A stretch of DNA of 64,000 nt from Marinomonas gallaica (GTDB taxonomy: Bacteria; Pseudomonadota; Gammaproteobacteria; Pseudomonadales; Marinomonadaceae), in contig NZ_LTAX01000009.1 in NCBI RefSeq assembly GCF_001639745.1, forward strand, positions 104,731 through 168,730, in the 5' to 3' direction. This document shows positions 26,604 to 34,892 of this stretch, in pieces (the stretch's first letter is position 1; each line of letters starts with the position of its first letter). Made by a program: the position numbers and the translations under genes. The notes beneath the pieces were generated by a model. The model made no database searches. It was not told the DNA's origin and worked only from the letters and a program-made list of their open reading frames with translations.

Positions 26604-26776
26604 CTAGATAACAAGCATTGCACCATAATAGGGCTATTTATATTATTCAGTTAGTTATGCTGAATTTTCGTTCAACATGAACGCAAAAACTTGAGTCTCT
26701 AGTGCAAATCCATTTGATCCTCTTACAATAATCTAGCGTACCATATTAGCATGTTTATAAACTCGTTAGTTCGGTG

Positions 26777-28246
26777 ATGAAGAAGATGATGATGAAGACG
26801 TTGAAAGCACAACATCGCGTCGCTCGGCGGTGCTTCTCTACAGGCCCCGTTTCAGCGGCTTATGAACTCAAGTTGGACGCGGGGGAGGTGCGACGAGATG
26901 ACGCGCAAGTCGCTCTAGCGGCAAAATTCGATGCCCTGCACGAGTCTCTTGCATGGCTCCCACCAGTACGTGTGTGCACCGAAGATCCGACAGAGAGCAG
27001 TTGTACAAGCAGCGGTCCAGTGTTACTGGCGCGGCCCCTGGCATTGACCCAGTCCTTTCTTCGAAAGAAGTTTCATTTGTGGTTTTTTGGTCCACCACCG
27101 CGAGGCATGTACATTTATGGAATAACCGGGGTCGGCAAGAGCTTTCTAATGGATCTCTTTTACGCGTCGGTTACTGATGATGATTCTTGCTATAATAATG
27201 ACAGCCACAAACACACAAAGATTACCAAACGCCGCGTCCACTTTCATGAATTCATGCTAGACGTCCATCATCGAATCTTTGAATACAAACAGCAGCACCC
27301 ACGAGGTGATGCGATTCCCATTATTGCGCAACAATTGGCACAAGAAGCTCAACTCCTCTGTTTAGATGAATTTCAAGTGACAGACATTGCCGATGCCATG
27401 ATTTTGAAGCGACTATTTTCACTATTACTTGATTGCAATGTCGTGGTGGTGGCGACCTCGAATAGATCACCCGATGCTTTGTATGAGGGAGGCATTAACC
27501 GATCCCTTTTTTTGCCATTCATCGATATGTTAAAACACACGTCCGACATTATTTCCATGGAGGATTCCCGCAAGGATTATCGACTCGAAAATCGAGCGGA
27601 TGGTCAATCCTATTTTTGGTCAAACAAGGATGTTCATGGCGATAATAATAGTAATAACATGTATGCGCAGTTGGAGGAAATATTTGGTGGCACTGCATCC
27701 GGAACTGAGGCCGAGATCATTCCCGTCCTCTTTGGTCGCACCGTCCAGGTAGCTCGATTGAATGACCGGTGCGCTTGGTTTGACTTTTCCGAGTTGTGCT
27801 GCCAACCGCTCGGGGCGGCCGATTATAATTCCCTCTGCGACCGATTTCCGGTCCTCATCATTGACCGCGTCCCCCAACTGGACGCCAAACACCTCAACGA
27901 AGCGCGACGATTCGTGACACTCATTGACGCGTGTTATGAATCTCGCACCCGCTTGGTGCTGGCGGCACAAGTCCCACTTGACGAATTGTTTGTCGATTTT
28001 GAAGCGCAAGTCGAAAGCAGTGATGGAGATGAAGAATTGTTTGTCAATGAGAAGGGGGGAAACTCGAGTTCTTTTGCGACGACCATGATTCGCACCAAAG
28101 AGGGGAAATATGTCGAGTGGTCAGCGACGGGTCGAGTTGGTGTGTCACTAGCACAATTTTCGGCTGCAAGTGATCTCGCCTTTTCCTTTCGACGAGCCGC
28201 ATCTCGGTTGGAAGAAATGGGTGGAAAGGAATGGGGGCGGCAATGA
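26777..28246 (+). CDS. AFG1/ZapE-family AAA ATPase, eukaryote-like
   Basis: AFG1 (LACE1) is a mitochondrial inner-membrane-associated ATPase; its bacterial counterpart ZapE acts at the division ring. ATG 26777 gives 489 residues. The first 30 residues are Lys/Arg/Met-rich without acids up to RRCFSTGPVSAAYE, which looks like a mitochondrial presequence with a cleavage site. Walker A GITGVGKS is at 115-122, family motif RVHFHEFMLDVH near 153-164, Walker B LLCLDEFQVTDIADAM from 193 and sensor VVVVATSNR near 222-230. The late motif is EARRFVTLIDACYE. Hydrophilic insertions (about 134-151 and 280-320) and a C-terminal extension ending FSFRRAASRLEEM are eukaryote-like; ZapE proteins are about 370 residues. 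There is no Shine-Dalgarno, and GC and codon choice differ from all neighbours. Origin is a transfer from, or contamination by, a eukaryote (alga or diatom is my guess). Confidence 0.8.
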   Translation: MKKMMMKTLKAQHRVARRCFSTGPVSAAYELKLDAGEVRRDDAQVALAAKFDALHESLAWLPPVRVCTEDPTESSCTSSGPVLLARPLALTQSFLRKKFHLWFFGPPPRGMYIYGITGVGKSFLMDLFYASVTDDDSCYNNDSHKHTKITKRRVHFHEFMLDVHHRIFEYKQQHPRGDAIPIIAQQLAQEAQLLCLDEFQVTDIADAMILKRLFSLLLDCNVVVVATSNRSPDALYEGGINRSLFLPFIDMLKHTSDIISMEDSRKDYRLENRADGQSYFWSNKDVHGDNNSNNMYAQLEEIFGGTASGTEAEIIPVLFGRTVQVARLNDRCAWFDFSELCCQPLGAADYNSLCDRFPVLIIDRVPQLDAKHLNEARRFVTLIDACYESRTRLVLAAQVPLDELFVDFEAQVESSDGDEELFVNEKGGNSSSFATTMIRTKEGKYVEWSATGRVGVSLAQFSAASDLAFSFRRAASRLEEMGGKEWGRQ

Positions 28247-28687
28247 CGAAGTGTCTTTACCGTGCAAAAAACTAAAATGAGTGACACCTTTGGTGCGCTG
28301 TGAGCTCATAATCGCAGCTTCCCTATCCAAAGTGGATTTGCTATTTTTCGTTTAAAGGGCATTCAGATACCAATTTTCCATCAGCAGTCTTCTTTCTTGA
28401 TCTAGTCAAAAGAGAGCACGAGCTTAACCAAGCAAAAAACAGCTTCTAGAGAGGAGATGAGTTGTTCATAAATGGGTTGGCTGTGAATTTTGCAAGATGT
28501 TCCCTTATTACCAACTTATCACTCCTTAATTGAGAGTGAGGTGTGCTTCGGAGTTGAAGTCGCAGCTATACTGCTCCGTATGATTTTGTGGCTGAAAAAA
28601 TTATTTTTCTGATTACAAATTTGTAACGTCTTTTTATATTGAATTTCTTTAATATAGGTAAGTACACTTGAGTGGATAAAAGATATC
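28247..28687. other. Gene-free stretch after the AFG1-like ORF (441 bp)
   Basis: No gene, hairpin terminator or known RNA is visible. The junction between foreign and native DNA must lie somewhere here, since the gene at 28688 is bacterial in character. The last about 70 bp are AT-rich and may hold the promoter of that gene. Confidence 0.5.
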
Positions 28688-29905
28688 ATGGTAAAGCAAA
28701 CAAGCTACTGTATTGCGTTGCAGTCAATCTGTGACGAAAATCTAAGGCATGTTGCCGATGAGCTTTTGTATCGTTCTTCAGGATCCGCTCAGAGTGCGGA
28801 AATTGAAGATGATTTAGTCGCGACATCAAGAGCCTGTAATGTAGCTTTTTACGAAACTGGTATTGAAAGCTTGTGCGGTGAAAGAAAACTTTTTTTTAAT
28901 GCTCCGCGCGAATGGCTACTTAATCCTGATTTATTGCCACCCAATCCGGATAGGGTGGTCATAGAAGTCTTAGAGAATGTTAAAGTAGACTCCGGTTTGC
29001 TGATTTCGCTAAAAAAAATTAAAGAGCTTGGTTATACCATCGCGCTAGACGACTTTGTCCTGACACCTAAAACCCGTCCGATGCTACCCTTTGTAGATAT
29101 CATTAAACTAGATGTGTTAGAAAGCCCGCCAAGTCAGTCTGAAATTGATCTGTATCTTTTGAACGGGATAACCCTATTGGCTGAAAAAGTAGAAACAATG
29201 GAGTTGTTTGAGCGGTACAAACACCTTGGATGCACGTTGTTTCAAGGTTATTTTTTTTCGAGGCCTGAAGTAAAAAGTGCGTTATCTGTACATCGAAGCA
29301 GTAATCTAAATGCCCGAATGAATATCCTCAAAGAGCTTTACAGAGATGATGTAGATTTGGGGAAAGTAGAGCAACAACTTCTGTATGAGCCACAAATTGT
29401 TGTGCGTTTGTTAAAAATGATCAACTCAGCTCATTATAAAAGAGTGAATACGATCACGAGTATACAGCATGCGATGGCGGTAGTTGGACTGGAAAAACTC
29501 AGAACATTGGTGACAACATTAGTAATAGCCAATGATGACCCCTGTAAAATGTTACTTTTGCCTAAGGTTTTGACGCGAGCCGCCATGTGTCAAAAGCTTG
29601 CGCAATATAAGTTCAATACCAATCCAGATGAGGCATTTATTATGGGGCTACTTTCCATGGCTGATCTGATGCTTAATCAAGACATCGATGTTCTCTGTGA
29701 GCAACTCCCTATTAGCGACACTATCAAAGAGGCATTATTAAGTCATAGTGGAAAGCAGGGCACTCTTTTGTTGTTAGCAATGAAGTTTGAAAAAGCTGAG
29801 TTGTTGGGAGCTAGTGATTCTACTATTGATGCTCTTAATAAGTTTTATTTGGAGAGCCGAAGCTGGGCAACCGATGCATTACATGGGCTTGATTGTGTTT
29901 CTTAG
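28688..29905 (+). CDS. EAL-HDOD (YuxH/CdgJ-type) signalling protein
   Basis: This 405-residue cytoplasmic protein has an N-terminal EAL-like domain (about 1-195) and a C-terminal HDOD domain (about 200-400; QQLLYEPQIVVRLLKMINSA then SIQHAMAVVGLEKLR). The EAL motif itself reads EVLEN, though later segments such as IALDDFVL and KLDVLE remain recognisable. Metal-binding residues are incomplete, so phosphodiesterase activity is doubtful. Relatives affect motility and biofilm formation. It stands alone, with a terminator after it. Confidence 0.88.
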   Translation: MVKQTSYCIALQSICDENLRHVADELLYRSSGSAQSAEIEDDLVATSRACNVAFYETGIESLCGERKLFFNAPREWLLNPDLLPPNPDRVVIEVLENVKVDSGLLISLKKIKELGYTIALDDFVLTPKTRPMLPFVDIIKLDVLESPPSQSEIDLYLLNGITLLAEKVETMELFERYKHLGCTLFQGYFFSRPEVKSALSVHRSSNLNARMNILKELYRDDVDLGKVEQQLLYEPQIVVRLLKMINSAHYKRVNTITSIQHAMAVVGLEKLRTLVTTLVIANDDPCKMLLLPKVLTRAAMCQKLAQYKFNTNPDEAFIMGLLSMADLMLNQDIDVLCEQLPISDTIKEALLSHSGKQGTLLLLAMKFEKAELLGASDSTIDALNKFYLESRSWATDALHGLDCVS

Positions 29906-29916
29906 CGTAATTATAG

Positions 29917-29953
29917 AAAAACCGCTATTTTTATTATAAGTAGCGGTTTTTTT
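29917..29953. terminator. Terminator after the EAL-HDOD gene
   Basis: A perfect 10-bp stem AAAACCGCTA / TAGCGGTTTT (29917-29926 and 29941-29950) with a 14-nt loop and a T run. Its A-rich left arm lets it also serve the convergent thioesterase gene. Confidence 0.85.
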
Positions 29954-29970
29954 GGTTTGTGAAAATTGCT

Positions 29971-30378
29971 TTATAAGCTAAAAAGTTTGTTTATGTCTTT
30001 GTAAACAGCAGGGCGTCCATTGTCGCTTATTGAGGCGATGATGAAGATAGCATGAGCACTCAGCTGGGTTGTTTCACCAATATAAATAGACTGAGTAAAT
30101 TTGGTTTTAAATTTACTGATGGGTTCACAGTGGCTTTCTACTCTAGCGATCATGCCGCTTTTTAACGGTCGCTTGTAGTCGACTTCGGCACGCATGACGA
30201 CTAAATGGATACCATCTTTAGTTATGTCGGCAAAGTTTAGGCCTTTGTCTTTGATAAAGGTGTGACGAGCGTGTTCTAGATAGTTTTGATAGACCGCGTT
30301 ATTGACGATGCCTTGCATGTCACATTCGTAATCGCGCACTTCGATAAGAGTGGTGTGTGGCAAGTTGTCCGTGTTCAT
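29971..30378 (-). CDS. Acyl-CoA thioesterase, 4HBT/YbgC-like hot-dog protein
   Basis: About 135 residues from ATG 30378, which has GGGAAGAT just upstream. A longer reading from 30525 would overlap the GGDEF gene and has no family match. The 4HBT pattern is seen: VRDYECDMQGIVNNAVYQNYLEHARH, with the catalytic aspartate in the CDMQG turn. Such proteins hydrolyse short or medium acyl-CoA. It is 13 bp downstream of the GGDEF gene on the same strand, so the two may be co-transcribed. Confidence 0.87.
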   Translation of the reverse strand: MNTDNLPHTTLIEVRDYECDMQGIVNNAVYQNYLEHARHTFIKDKGLNFADITKDGIHLVVMRAEVDYKRPLKSGMIARVESHCEPISKFKTKFTQSIYIGETTQLSAHAIFIIASISDNGRPAVYKDINKLFSL

Positions 30379-30391
30379 ATATCTTCCCAAA

Positions 30392-31399
30392 TTAACGACT
30401 GGCGGTTCGGTTTCGACCTTGACGCTTTGCATTATCCAGATACCCACTTGCTCGAGCAATAAGATTGGCGGGGGTTTCTTGTCCGATAACGGTTGCAACG
30501 CCAACAGATACACAAATTTTATCAATAATGCCCTCGCCAGAACGGCTCTTTAATCGTTGCTTGTTAAGGTGCGTGCGGAGTATTTCAGCGTACTCAATAG
30601 CATAGTCAAGCGTGGCCTCATGAAGAACGATGGCAAATGTACCGCCATTCAGTCGAGCGATTGTCGCATTTTCAAGTTTCTTACTGTGTAATATTCGACT
30701 GATGTGACAGATAAGCGCTGTACCGGCGCGTCGACCGTTTTTGTGATTAATTTGTTTTAGGTAATCAATGTCGAGTATTAAAAGTGAGAGGTCATCTTCA
30801 GATGAGGGGATCAATGAATACAGCTGACGCTCCAATCCCTTTTGGTTAAGCAACTGTGTTAAAGGATCTAGATCAACATTGTTTTTCATCTCATCTAATT
30901 CTGCTTTTAGCTGCAACACTTCTTCATTTACTTTGTGTAAAGATGTTGAGAAGTACTCGGCTTCTTCTAGTGCTTTCTTGGTGCCTTGGTCGAGGTAGCG
31001 AACGACTTTCTCAAGATGTTGCTGTCGGTCGGCGCGAGACAATACGCGGCGGCTCTTTTCGATGACTGAACCAAGCTCTTGGAGGCTTTCTGTCATTGTG
31101 TAAGTGCTGGTTGATACCGAGTTGACCAGCTCTTCAAGTCGATCTTTATGATCGCTGTTATAGCGCGCCTCTTCTGCAACAAGAAATTGATGAAACAGTT
31201 CTTTTGAGATAAAGCTGGGTAGACTGCCTAAGCGACCAATAGTGGAGTCCATCAGTTGGTTGAGCTTGGGCGAGGTTTGCCGCACGTATTCATACCAAAT
31301 ACCATAGTTATATGGTGTTGGTGCGATGTCCATTTTTCGCATCAGCGGGACTGCTTTATACAATAGAGCATTGGCCTGACGTGGACTGTCGGGGTGCAT
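30392..31399 (-). CDS. GGDEF-domain protein with degenerate active site
   Basis: This 335-residue cytoplasmic protein has an N-terminal region of about 165 residues, mostly helical, resembling the diguanylate-cyclase-associated region of several Pseudomonas and Marinomonas proteins. A coiled coil (about 125-165) leads to a C-terminal GGDEF domain (LDPLTQLLNQKGLERQL, ILDIDYLKQINHKNG). The signature reads NGGTF in ARLNGGTFAIVL instead of GGDEF/GGEEF, so cyclase activity is unlikely. It may bind nucleotide or act as a partner. An AGAGGT site precedes ATG 31399. Confidence 0.85.
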   Translation of the reverse strand: MHPDSPRQANALLYKAVPLMRKMDIAPTPYNYGIWYEYVRQTSPKLNQLMDSTIGRLGSLPSFISKELFHQFLVAEEARYNSDHKDRLEELVNSVSTSTYTMTESLQELGSVIEKSRRVLSRADRQQHLEKVVRYLDQGTKKALEEAEYFSTSLHKVNEEVLQLKAELDEMKNNVDLDPLTQLLNQKGLERQLYSLIPSSEDDLSLLILDIDYLKQINHKNGRRAGTALICHISRILHSKKLENATIARLNGGTFAIVLHEATLDYAIEYAEILRTHLNKQRLKSRSGEGIIDKICVSVGVATVIGQETPANLIARASGYLDNAKRQGRNRTASR

Positions 31400-31545
31400 T
31401 CAAACCTCTTTTAGTGAATTACTATTCAGATAAATTTAACAATATAACATTCAAAATCAAAACAAAAATCCTTGATTTTCAGGGCTTTTTTCAAAATATT
31501 CGTAAGAGATGTTTACATTAAAGCGTTTTTGTAACGGAATGTAAA

Positions 31546-31890
31546 TTAGCTGCCAGCGATTTTTGCTTTGATGTTTTGGCTGTCTAAATAGGCTTTAATC
31601 TTCTCTCGTTGGTCACCTTGAATCTCGATAACACCTTCTTTGACAGAGCCACCTACGCCACAGTGGTTTTTGAGTTTTTTGCCCAGCGCTTTCAGCTCTT
31701 CGGCATTCAGCGCCAGCTCTTTAATCAATGTTACGCCTTTGCCTTTACGACCTTTGGTTTCGAGCTGAATTTTAACGTTGCCAGAGCCAAGAACTTTTGA
31801 GCTGTCATGACACTGGCAGTCGTCTAAATTGTGTTCACATTCAGGGCATATTCGACCTTGGTCAGTTGAGTAAACAAGTTTATTTTTCAT
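31546..31890 (-). CDS. yciH: SUI1/eIF1-like translation factor YciH
   Basis: This 114-residue protein has an N-terminal zinc-ligand-like pair of CxxC/CxC (RICPECEHNLDDCQCHD) and a C-terminal SUI1 domain (about 40-112) with KGRKGKGVTLIKEL and GVGGSVKEGVIEIQG. In E. coli, YciH influences start-codon fidelity of leaderless and unusual messages. It is the last gene of a probable tesA-dehydrogenase-truC-yciH operon. Confidence 0.92.
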   Translation of the reverse strand: MKNKLVYSTDQGRICPECEHNLDDCQCHDSSKVLGSGNVKIQLETKGRKGKGVTLIKELALNAEELKALGKKLKNHCGVGGSVKEGVIEIQGDQREKIKAYLDSQNIKAKIAGS

Positions 31891-31899
31891 AGTGTGACT

Positions 31900-32628
31900 C
31901 TAATTGCAGGTTTGTTGTCTGAGTGATTCAATCAATTGTTGCATATCATCTGGAACAGGAGCCTCAATTGACATGCGCATTTGAGTGGTTGGGTGCGTAA
32001 AGCTTAATTGCTTGGCGTGTAGCATCAATCGTAAGTCTTCAAACCAATGGCCGCGCATGGCTTGATTGTGGTGACGGCAGCCATAGCGAGTGTCTCCCAG
32101 TAGTGGGTGAAACACATGTTTAAAATGACGACGAATTTGATGGGTGCGACCATGTTCTGGTTGAACGCTGACTAGACTTAAGCGCATTTGATTGTAGCGG
32201 CTTACTGGCACTGGAATTTCAAAGGTTTCTAACGTCTGAAAGTGACTGACGGCTTCTTTTTCAGTGCCTTCGATTTTAAAGCGAGAGCGGCCTTTTTCTT
32301 CGTTAAGCTTTGCAAGAGGATAATCGATCGTGCCTTGATCTGCTGTGTGGCCACGGACAATGGCAAGGTAATGTTTCCCTGTTGTACGCGCCATAAACTG
32401 CTCACCGAGTTTACGTGCAACGGTTTCATTTAATGCCATCACCAAAACACCGGAAGTAGCGCGATCAAGGCGATGTACTGGGAAGACCCAACGACCTAAT
32501 TGTTCGTTGAGTCGTTGAACAACGGCATCTTGCTCATGTTTTGCTAAGTCCGTGCGGTGGACAAGTAATCCACTGGGTTTGTTTACGACGACTAAGTCGT
32601 CATCAATATGAAGGATCTCTAAGGTCAT
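31900..32628 (-). CDS. truC: tRNA pseudouridine(65) synthase TruC
   Basis: This RluA-family enzyme of 242 residues lacks an S4 domain. N-terminus LEILHIDDDLVVVNKPSGLLVHR, catalytic aspartate in VHRLDRATSGVLVMAL, and HGRTHQIRRHFKHVFHPLLGD, which is typical of TruC. Start ATG 32628 overlaps the stop of the upstream dehydrogenase by 4 bp. Confidence 0.9.
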   Translation of the reverse strand: MTLEILHIDDDLVVVNKPSGLLVHRTDLAKHEQDAVVQRLNEQLGRWVFPVHRLDRATSGVLVMALNETVARKLGEQFMARTTGKHYLAIVRGHTADQGTIDYPLAKLNEEKGRSRFKIEGTEKEAVSHFQTLETFEIPVPVSRYNQMRLSLVSVQPEHGRTHQIRRHFKHVFHPLLGDTRYGCRHHNQAMRGHWFEDLRLMLHAKQLSFTHPTTQMRMSIEAPVPDDMQQLIESLRQQTCN

Positions 32629-33566
32629 GAAGTCTGTTGCTTGATAAAAGTATCCATATTATCACAAGCGATCTGTAGTAAGCGTGAAATTGCAGATTCA
32701 CTCGCCCAAGCAACATGTGGCGTGAGTATGAAGTTAGGTAAATCGGTAATGGTCTGTAAAACATGATCTTGCGGCATGGGTTCAGTTGTAGCGACATCAA
32801 ATCCAGCACCCGCAATTTTGCCTTGCTTCAATGCATTAACCAACGCATGCTCATCGACTAGTCCGCCTCGACCATTATTAATTAACAGAACGCTTGGCTT
32901 CATAAGCTTGAAAGCATCTTCATCAATCATATGATGTGTTTGCTCTGTAAGAGGGCAATGTAAGCTGATGATATCAGCGGCTTCCATAGCCTCATCAAAT
33001 GCTATATAGCCGTCGCGAATGGTGACCGCATGCTTATGTTCTGCAAATATAACCTGCATGCCAAATGCGGTAGCAATTGCTTCAACCTGCTTTCCCAGTG
33101 TGCCTTTACCAATGATGCATAAAGTACTGTTGGCCAAGTCGGTGATTGGGTAATCCATAAAACAGAAGAACTCAGACTGGCCCCAACGCCCTTGCTTAAT
33201 CGCCTCACGGTAGCGAGTAAGGTTGCGTCTTAGCTCCAGAATCATAGCAAAAGTATGCTCTGGTACACTGACAGTGGAATACCCCGTCACGTTTTGGACG
33301 GCAATACCAAGCTCTTTGCAAGCGTCTAGATCGACGTTGTTCATTCCCGTAGCCATAACTTGTACAAGTTTCAGATTTGAGGCTTGCTCTAAGAAAGAGC
33401 GGGTTAGAACGGCCTTGTTAGTCATAACAATATCGGCCGATTGAATGCGTTCAAGCGTATTCGTATTGTTTGAATTGTGAAAAAATTGTGTTTCTTTTAC
33501 ACCCTCTGGCACTGGAATAAATACCTCTTCTGGGAAAGATCCGCGATCCAAAAATACAGCTTTCAT
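32625..33566 (-). CDS. D-isomer-specific 2-hydroxyacid dehydrogenase
   Basis: This NAD(P)-dependent dehydrogenase of 313 residues has the nucleotide loop CIIGKGTLGKQV near residues 148-160, substrate arginine in NNGRGGLVDEHAL and the catalytic histidine in LTPHVAWAS. A hydroxypyruvate or glycerate reductase role is most common for this subgroup but cannot be proved from sequence. AAGGAG lies upstream of ATG 33566, which is 11 bp after the tesA stop. Confidence 0.9.
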   Translation of the reverse strand: MKAVFLDRGSFPEEVFIPVPEGVKETQFFHNSNNTNTLERIQSADIVMTNKAVLTRSFLEQASNLKLVQVMATGMNNVDLDACKELGIAVQNVTGYSTVSVPEHTFAMILELRRNLTRYREAIKQGRWGQSEFFCFMDYPITDLANSTLCIIGKGTLGKQVEAIATAFGMQVIFAEHKHAVTIRDGYIAFDEAMEAADIISLHCPLTEQTHHMIDEDAFKLMKPSVLLINNGRGGLVDEHALVNALKQGKIAGAGFDVATTEPMPQDHVLQTITDLPNFILTPHVAWASESAISRLLQIACDNMDTFIKQQTS

Positions 33567-33577
33567 CGTAACTCCTT

Positions 33578-34192
33578 TTAATCGTTCAACATGGGCAGTA
33601 AAGCAGGCGCAACATTATCAAGTACAACGGGCTGTCCGGCGGCGTTAGGGTGCAATCCATCATTCTGCATCAGCGCTTTATCAAGTGCCACATTTTCAAG
33701 CATAAAAGGCACGTACTGGGTGTTGTATTGATCTGATAAGTCTTTGTATATATTAAAAAATTGATCGGTGTAAGTACGTCCGTAATTGCTCGGTAAACGA
33801 TTGCCTAACAGCAGGATTTCAGCATTAGCTTGTTGTGCTTGCTCAATCATTTTTGCGAGATTTTGTTGCACTTGGTTTAGCGGGTATCCGCGCAAACCAT
33901 CGTTGGCACCTAGTTCAATAACGACCCAGCTTGGATTGTGGGTATCCAGCAGCTTTGAGAATCGTGCTAAACCACCTTGAGTGGTTTCTCCGCTGACAGA
34001 GGCATTGACCACTTGGATATCTGGGTGACTACTTTTTAATTGTTGACTGAGTAAACTAACCCAACCCTGCTGTTGTCTGAGGTTATAGGCAGCACTTAAG
34101 CTGTCACCAAACACTAACAGCGTTTTAGCTTGCACCGTTGTGGTAAGCAGTGAACAAACACACAGTAACGCAACACATAATTTTGAAAACAT
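33578..34192 (-). CDS. tesA: Periplasmic acyl-CoA thioesterase/lysophospholipase TesA (GDSL/SGNH)
   Basis: About 204 residues from ATG 34192, which starts a signal peptide (MFSKLCVALLCVCSLLTTTVQA). The longer reading has no signal peptide in front. SGNH blocks: nucleophile serine in FGDSLSAAY, glycine in SVSGETTQGG, asparagine in GANDGLRG and the D..H pair in DGLHPNAAGQ. It is divergent from the YbbA-like ATPase with a 13-bp gap, the same arrangement as tesA-ybbA-ybbP in E. coli. Confidence 0.93.
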   Translation of the reverse strand: MFSKLCVALLCVCSLLTTTVQAKTLLVFGDSLSAAYNLRQQQGWVSLLSQQLKSSHPDIQVVNASVSGETTQGGLARFSKLLDTHNPSWVVIELGANDGLRGYPLNQVQQNLAKMIEQAQQANAEILLLGNRLPSNYGRTYTDQFFNIYKDLSDQYNTQYVPFMLENVALDKALMQNDGLHPNAAGQPVVLDNVAPALLPMLND

Positions 34193-34205
34193 AGGCAACC
34201 TATTT

Positions 34206-34892
34206 ATGCAAGACACGGAAACATTGTCGGCTTTGACAATAGAAAAGCTTAACCATTCCGTCACAACAAGCAATGGTGAATTGGACATACTCAAAGGAAT
34301 TAATCTTGATATCAAGGACGGTGAGTCAGTTGCAATCGTTGGTGCATCGGGTTCAGGTAAGTCTACCTTGCTGGGATTAATGGCCGGTTTGGATCAACAC
34401 ACGCAAGGTACTATTAAGTTATATGGCGAAGCGCTAGAAACTTTGGATGAAGAAGGTAGGGCTATTTTACGAGGCAAATACGTGGGCTTTATTTTTCAGT
34501 CATTCCATTTATTACCAAGCTTAACGGCGTTGGAGAATGTGATGTTACCTAATGAACTGAAAGGCAACGGTAAAGCGGATGACCGCGCTCGTGAGCTGTT
34601 AGAAAAAGTCGGCTTATCTCATCGAATCACTCATTATCCAAGACAGTTATCCGGTGGTGAGCAACAGCGTGTTGCCATTGCTCGTGCGTTTGCTTCGGCT
34701 CCTAAAATATTATTTGCCGATGAGCCGACGGGGAACTTAGACAGTAAAAATGGCACGTTAGTAGAGGATCTATTGTTTGAGTTAAATCGTCAACAAGGCA
34801 CTACATTGGTTGTGGTAACACATGATCCAGAATTAGCGCAACGCTGTGATCGTCGTATCGAAATTCATGACGGCGAGCTTAAGGAGTCCTAA
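34206..34892 (+). CDS. ybbA: ABC transporter ATPase, YbbA-like
   Basis: A LolD/MacB-class ATPase of 228 residues from ATG 34206; the upstream in-frame codons overlap tesA. Walker A is GASGSGKST, Q-loop VGFIFQSFHLLP, signature [15 protein letters not shown] and Walker [13 protein letters not shown]. It overlaps the YbbP-like permease by 1 bp. The function of the YbbAP complex is not settled; it probably acts on a substrate at the inner-membrane outer leaflet together with TesA. Confidence 0.92.
   Translation: MQDTETLSALTIEKLNHSVTTSNGELDILKGINLDIKDGESVAIVGASGSGKSTLLGLMAGLDQHTQGTIKLYGEALETLDEEGRAILRGKYVGFIFQSFHLLPSLTALENVMLPNELKGNGKADDRARELLEKVGLSHRITHYPRQLSGGEQQRVAIARAFASAPKILFADEPTGNLDSKNGTLVEDLLFELNRQQGTTLVVVTHDPELAQRCDRRIEIHDGELKES

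Noticed and set aside
26777..28246. Native ZapE of the bacterium
   Set aside because: The length, the presequence-like N-terminus, the polar insertions and the foreign composition all argue against it. In the relatives I know, zapE also sits near other genes.
25010..28687. Typical integrative island with attL/attR at tRNA-Ser
   Set aside because: No integrase gene and no second copy of the tRNA 3' end were found by eye, so only a tentative accessory block is reported.
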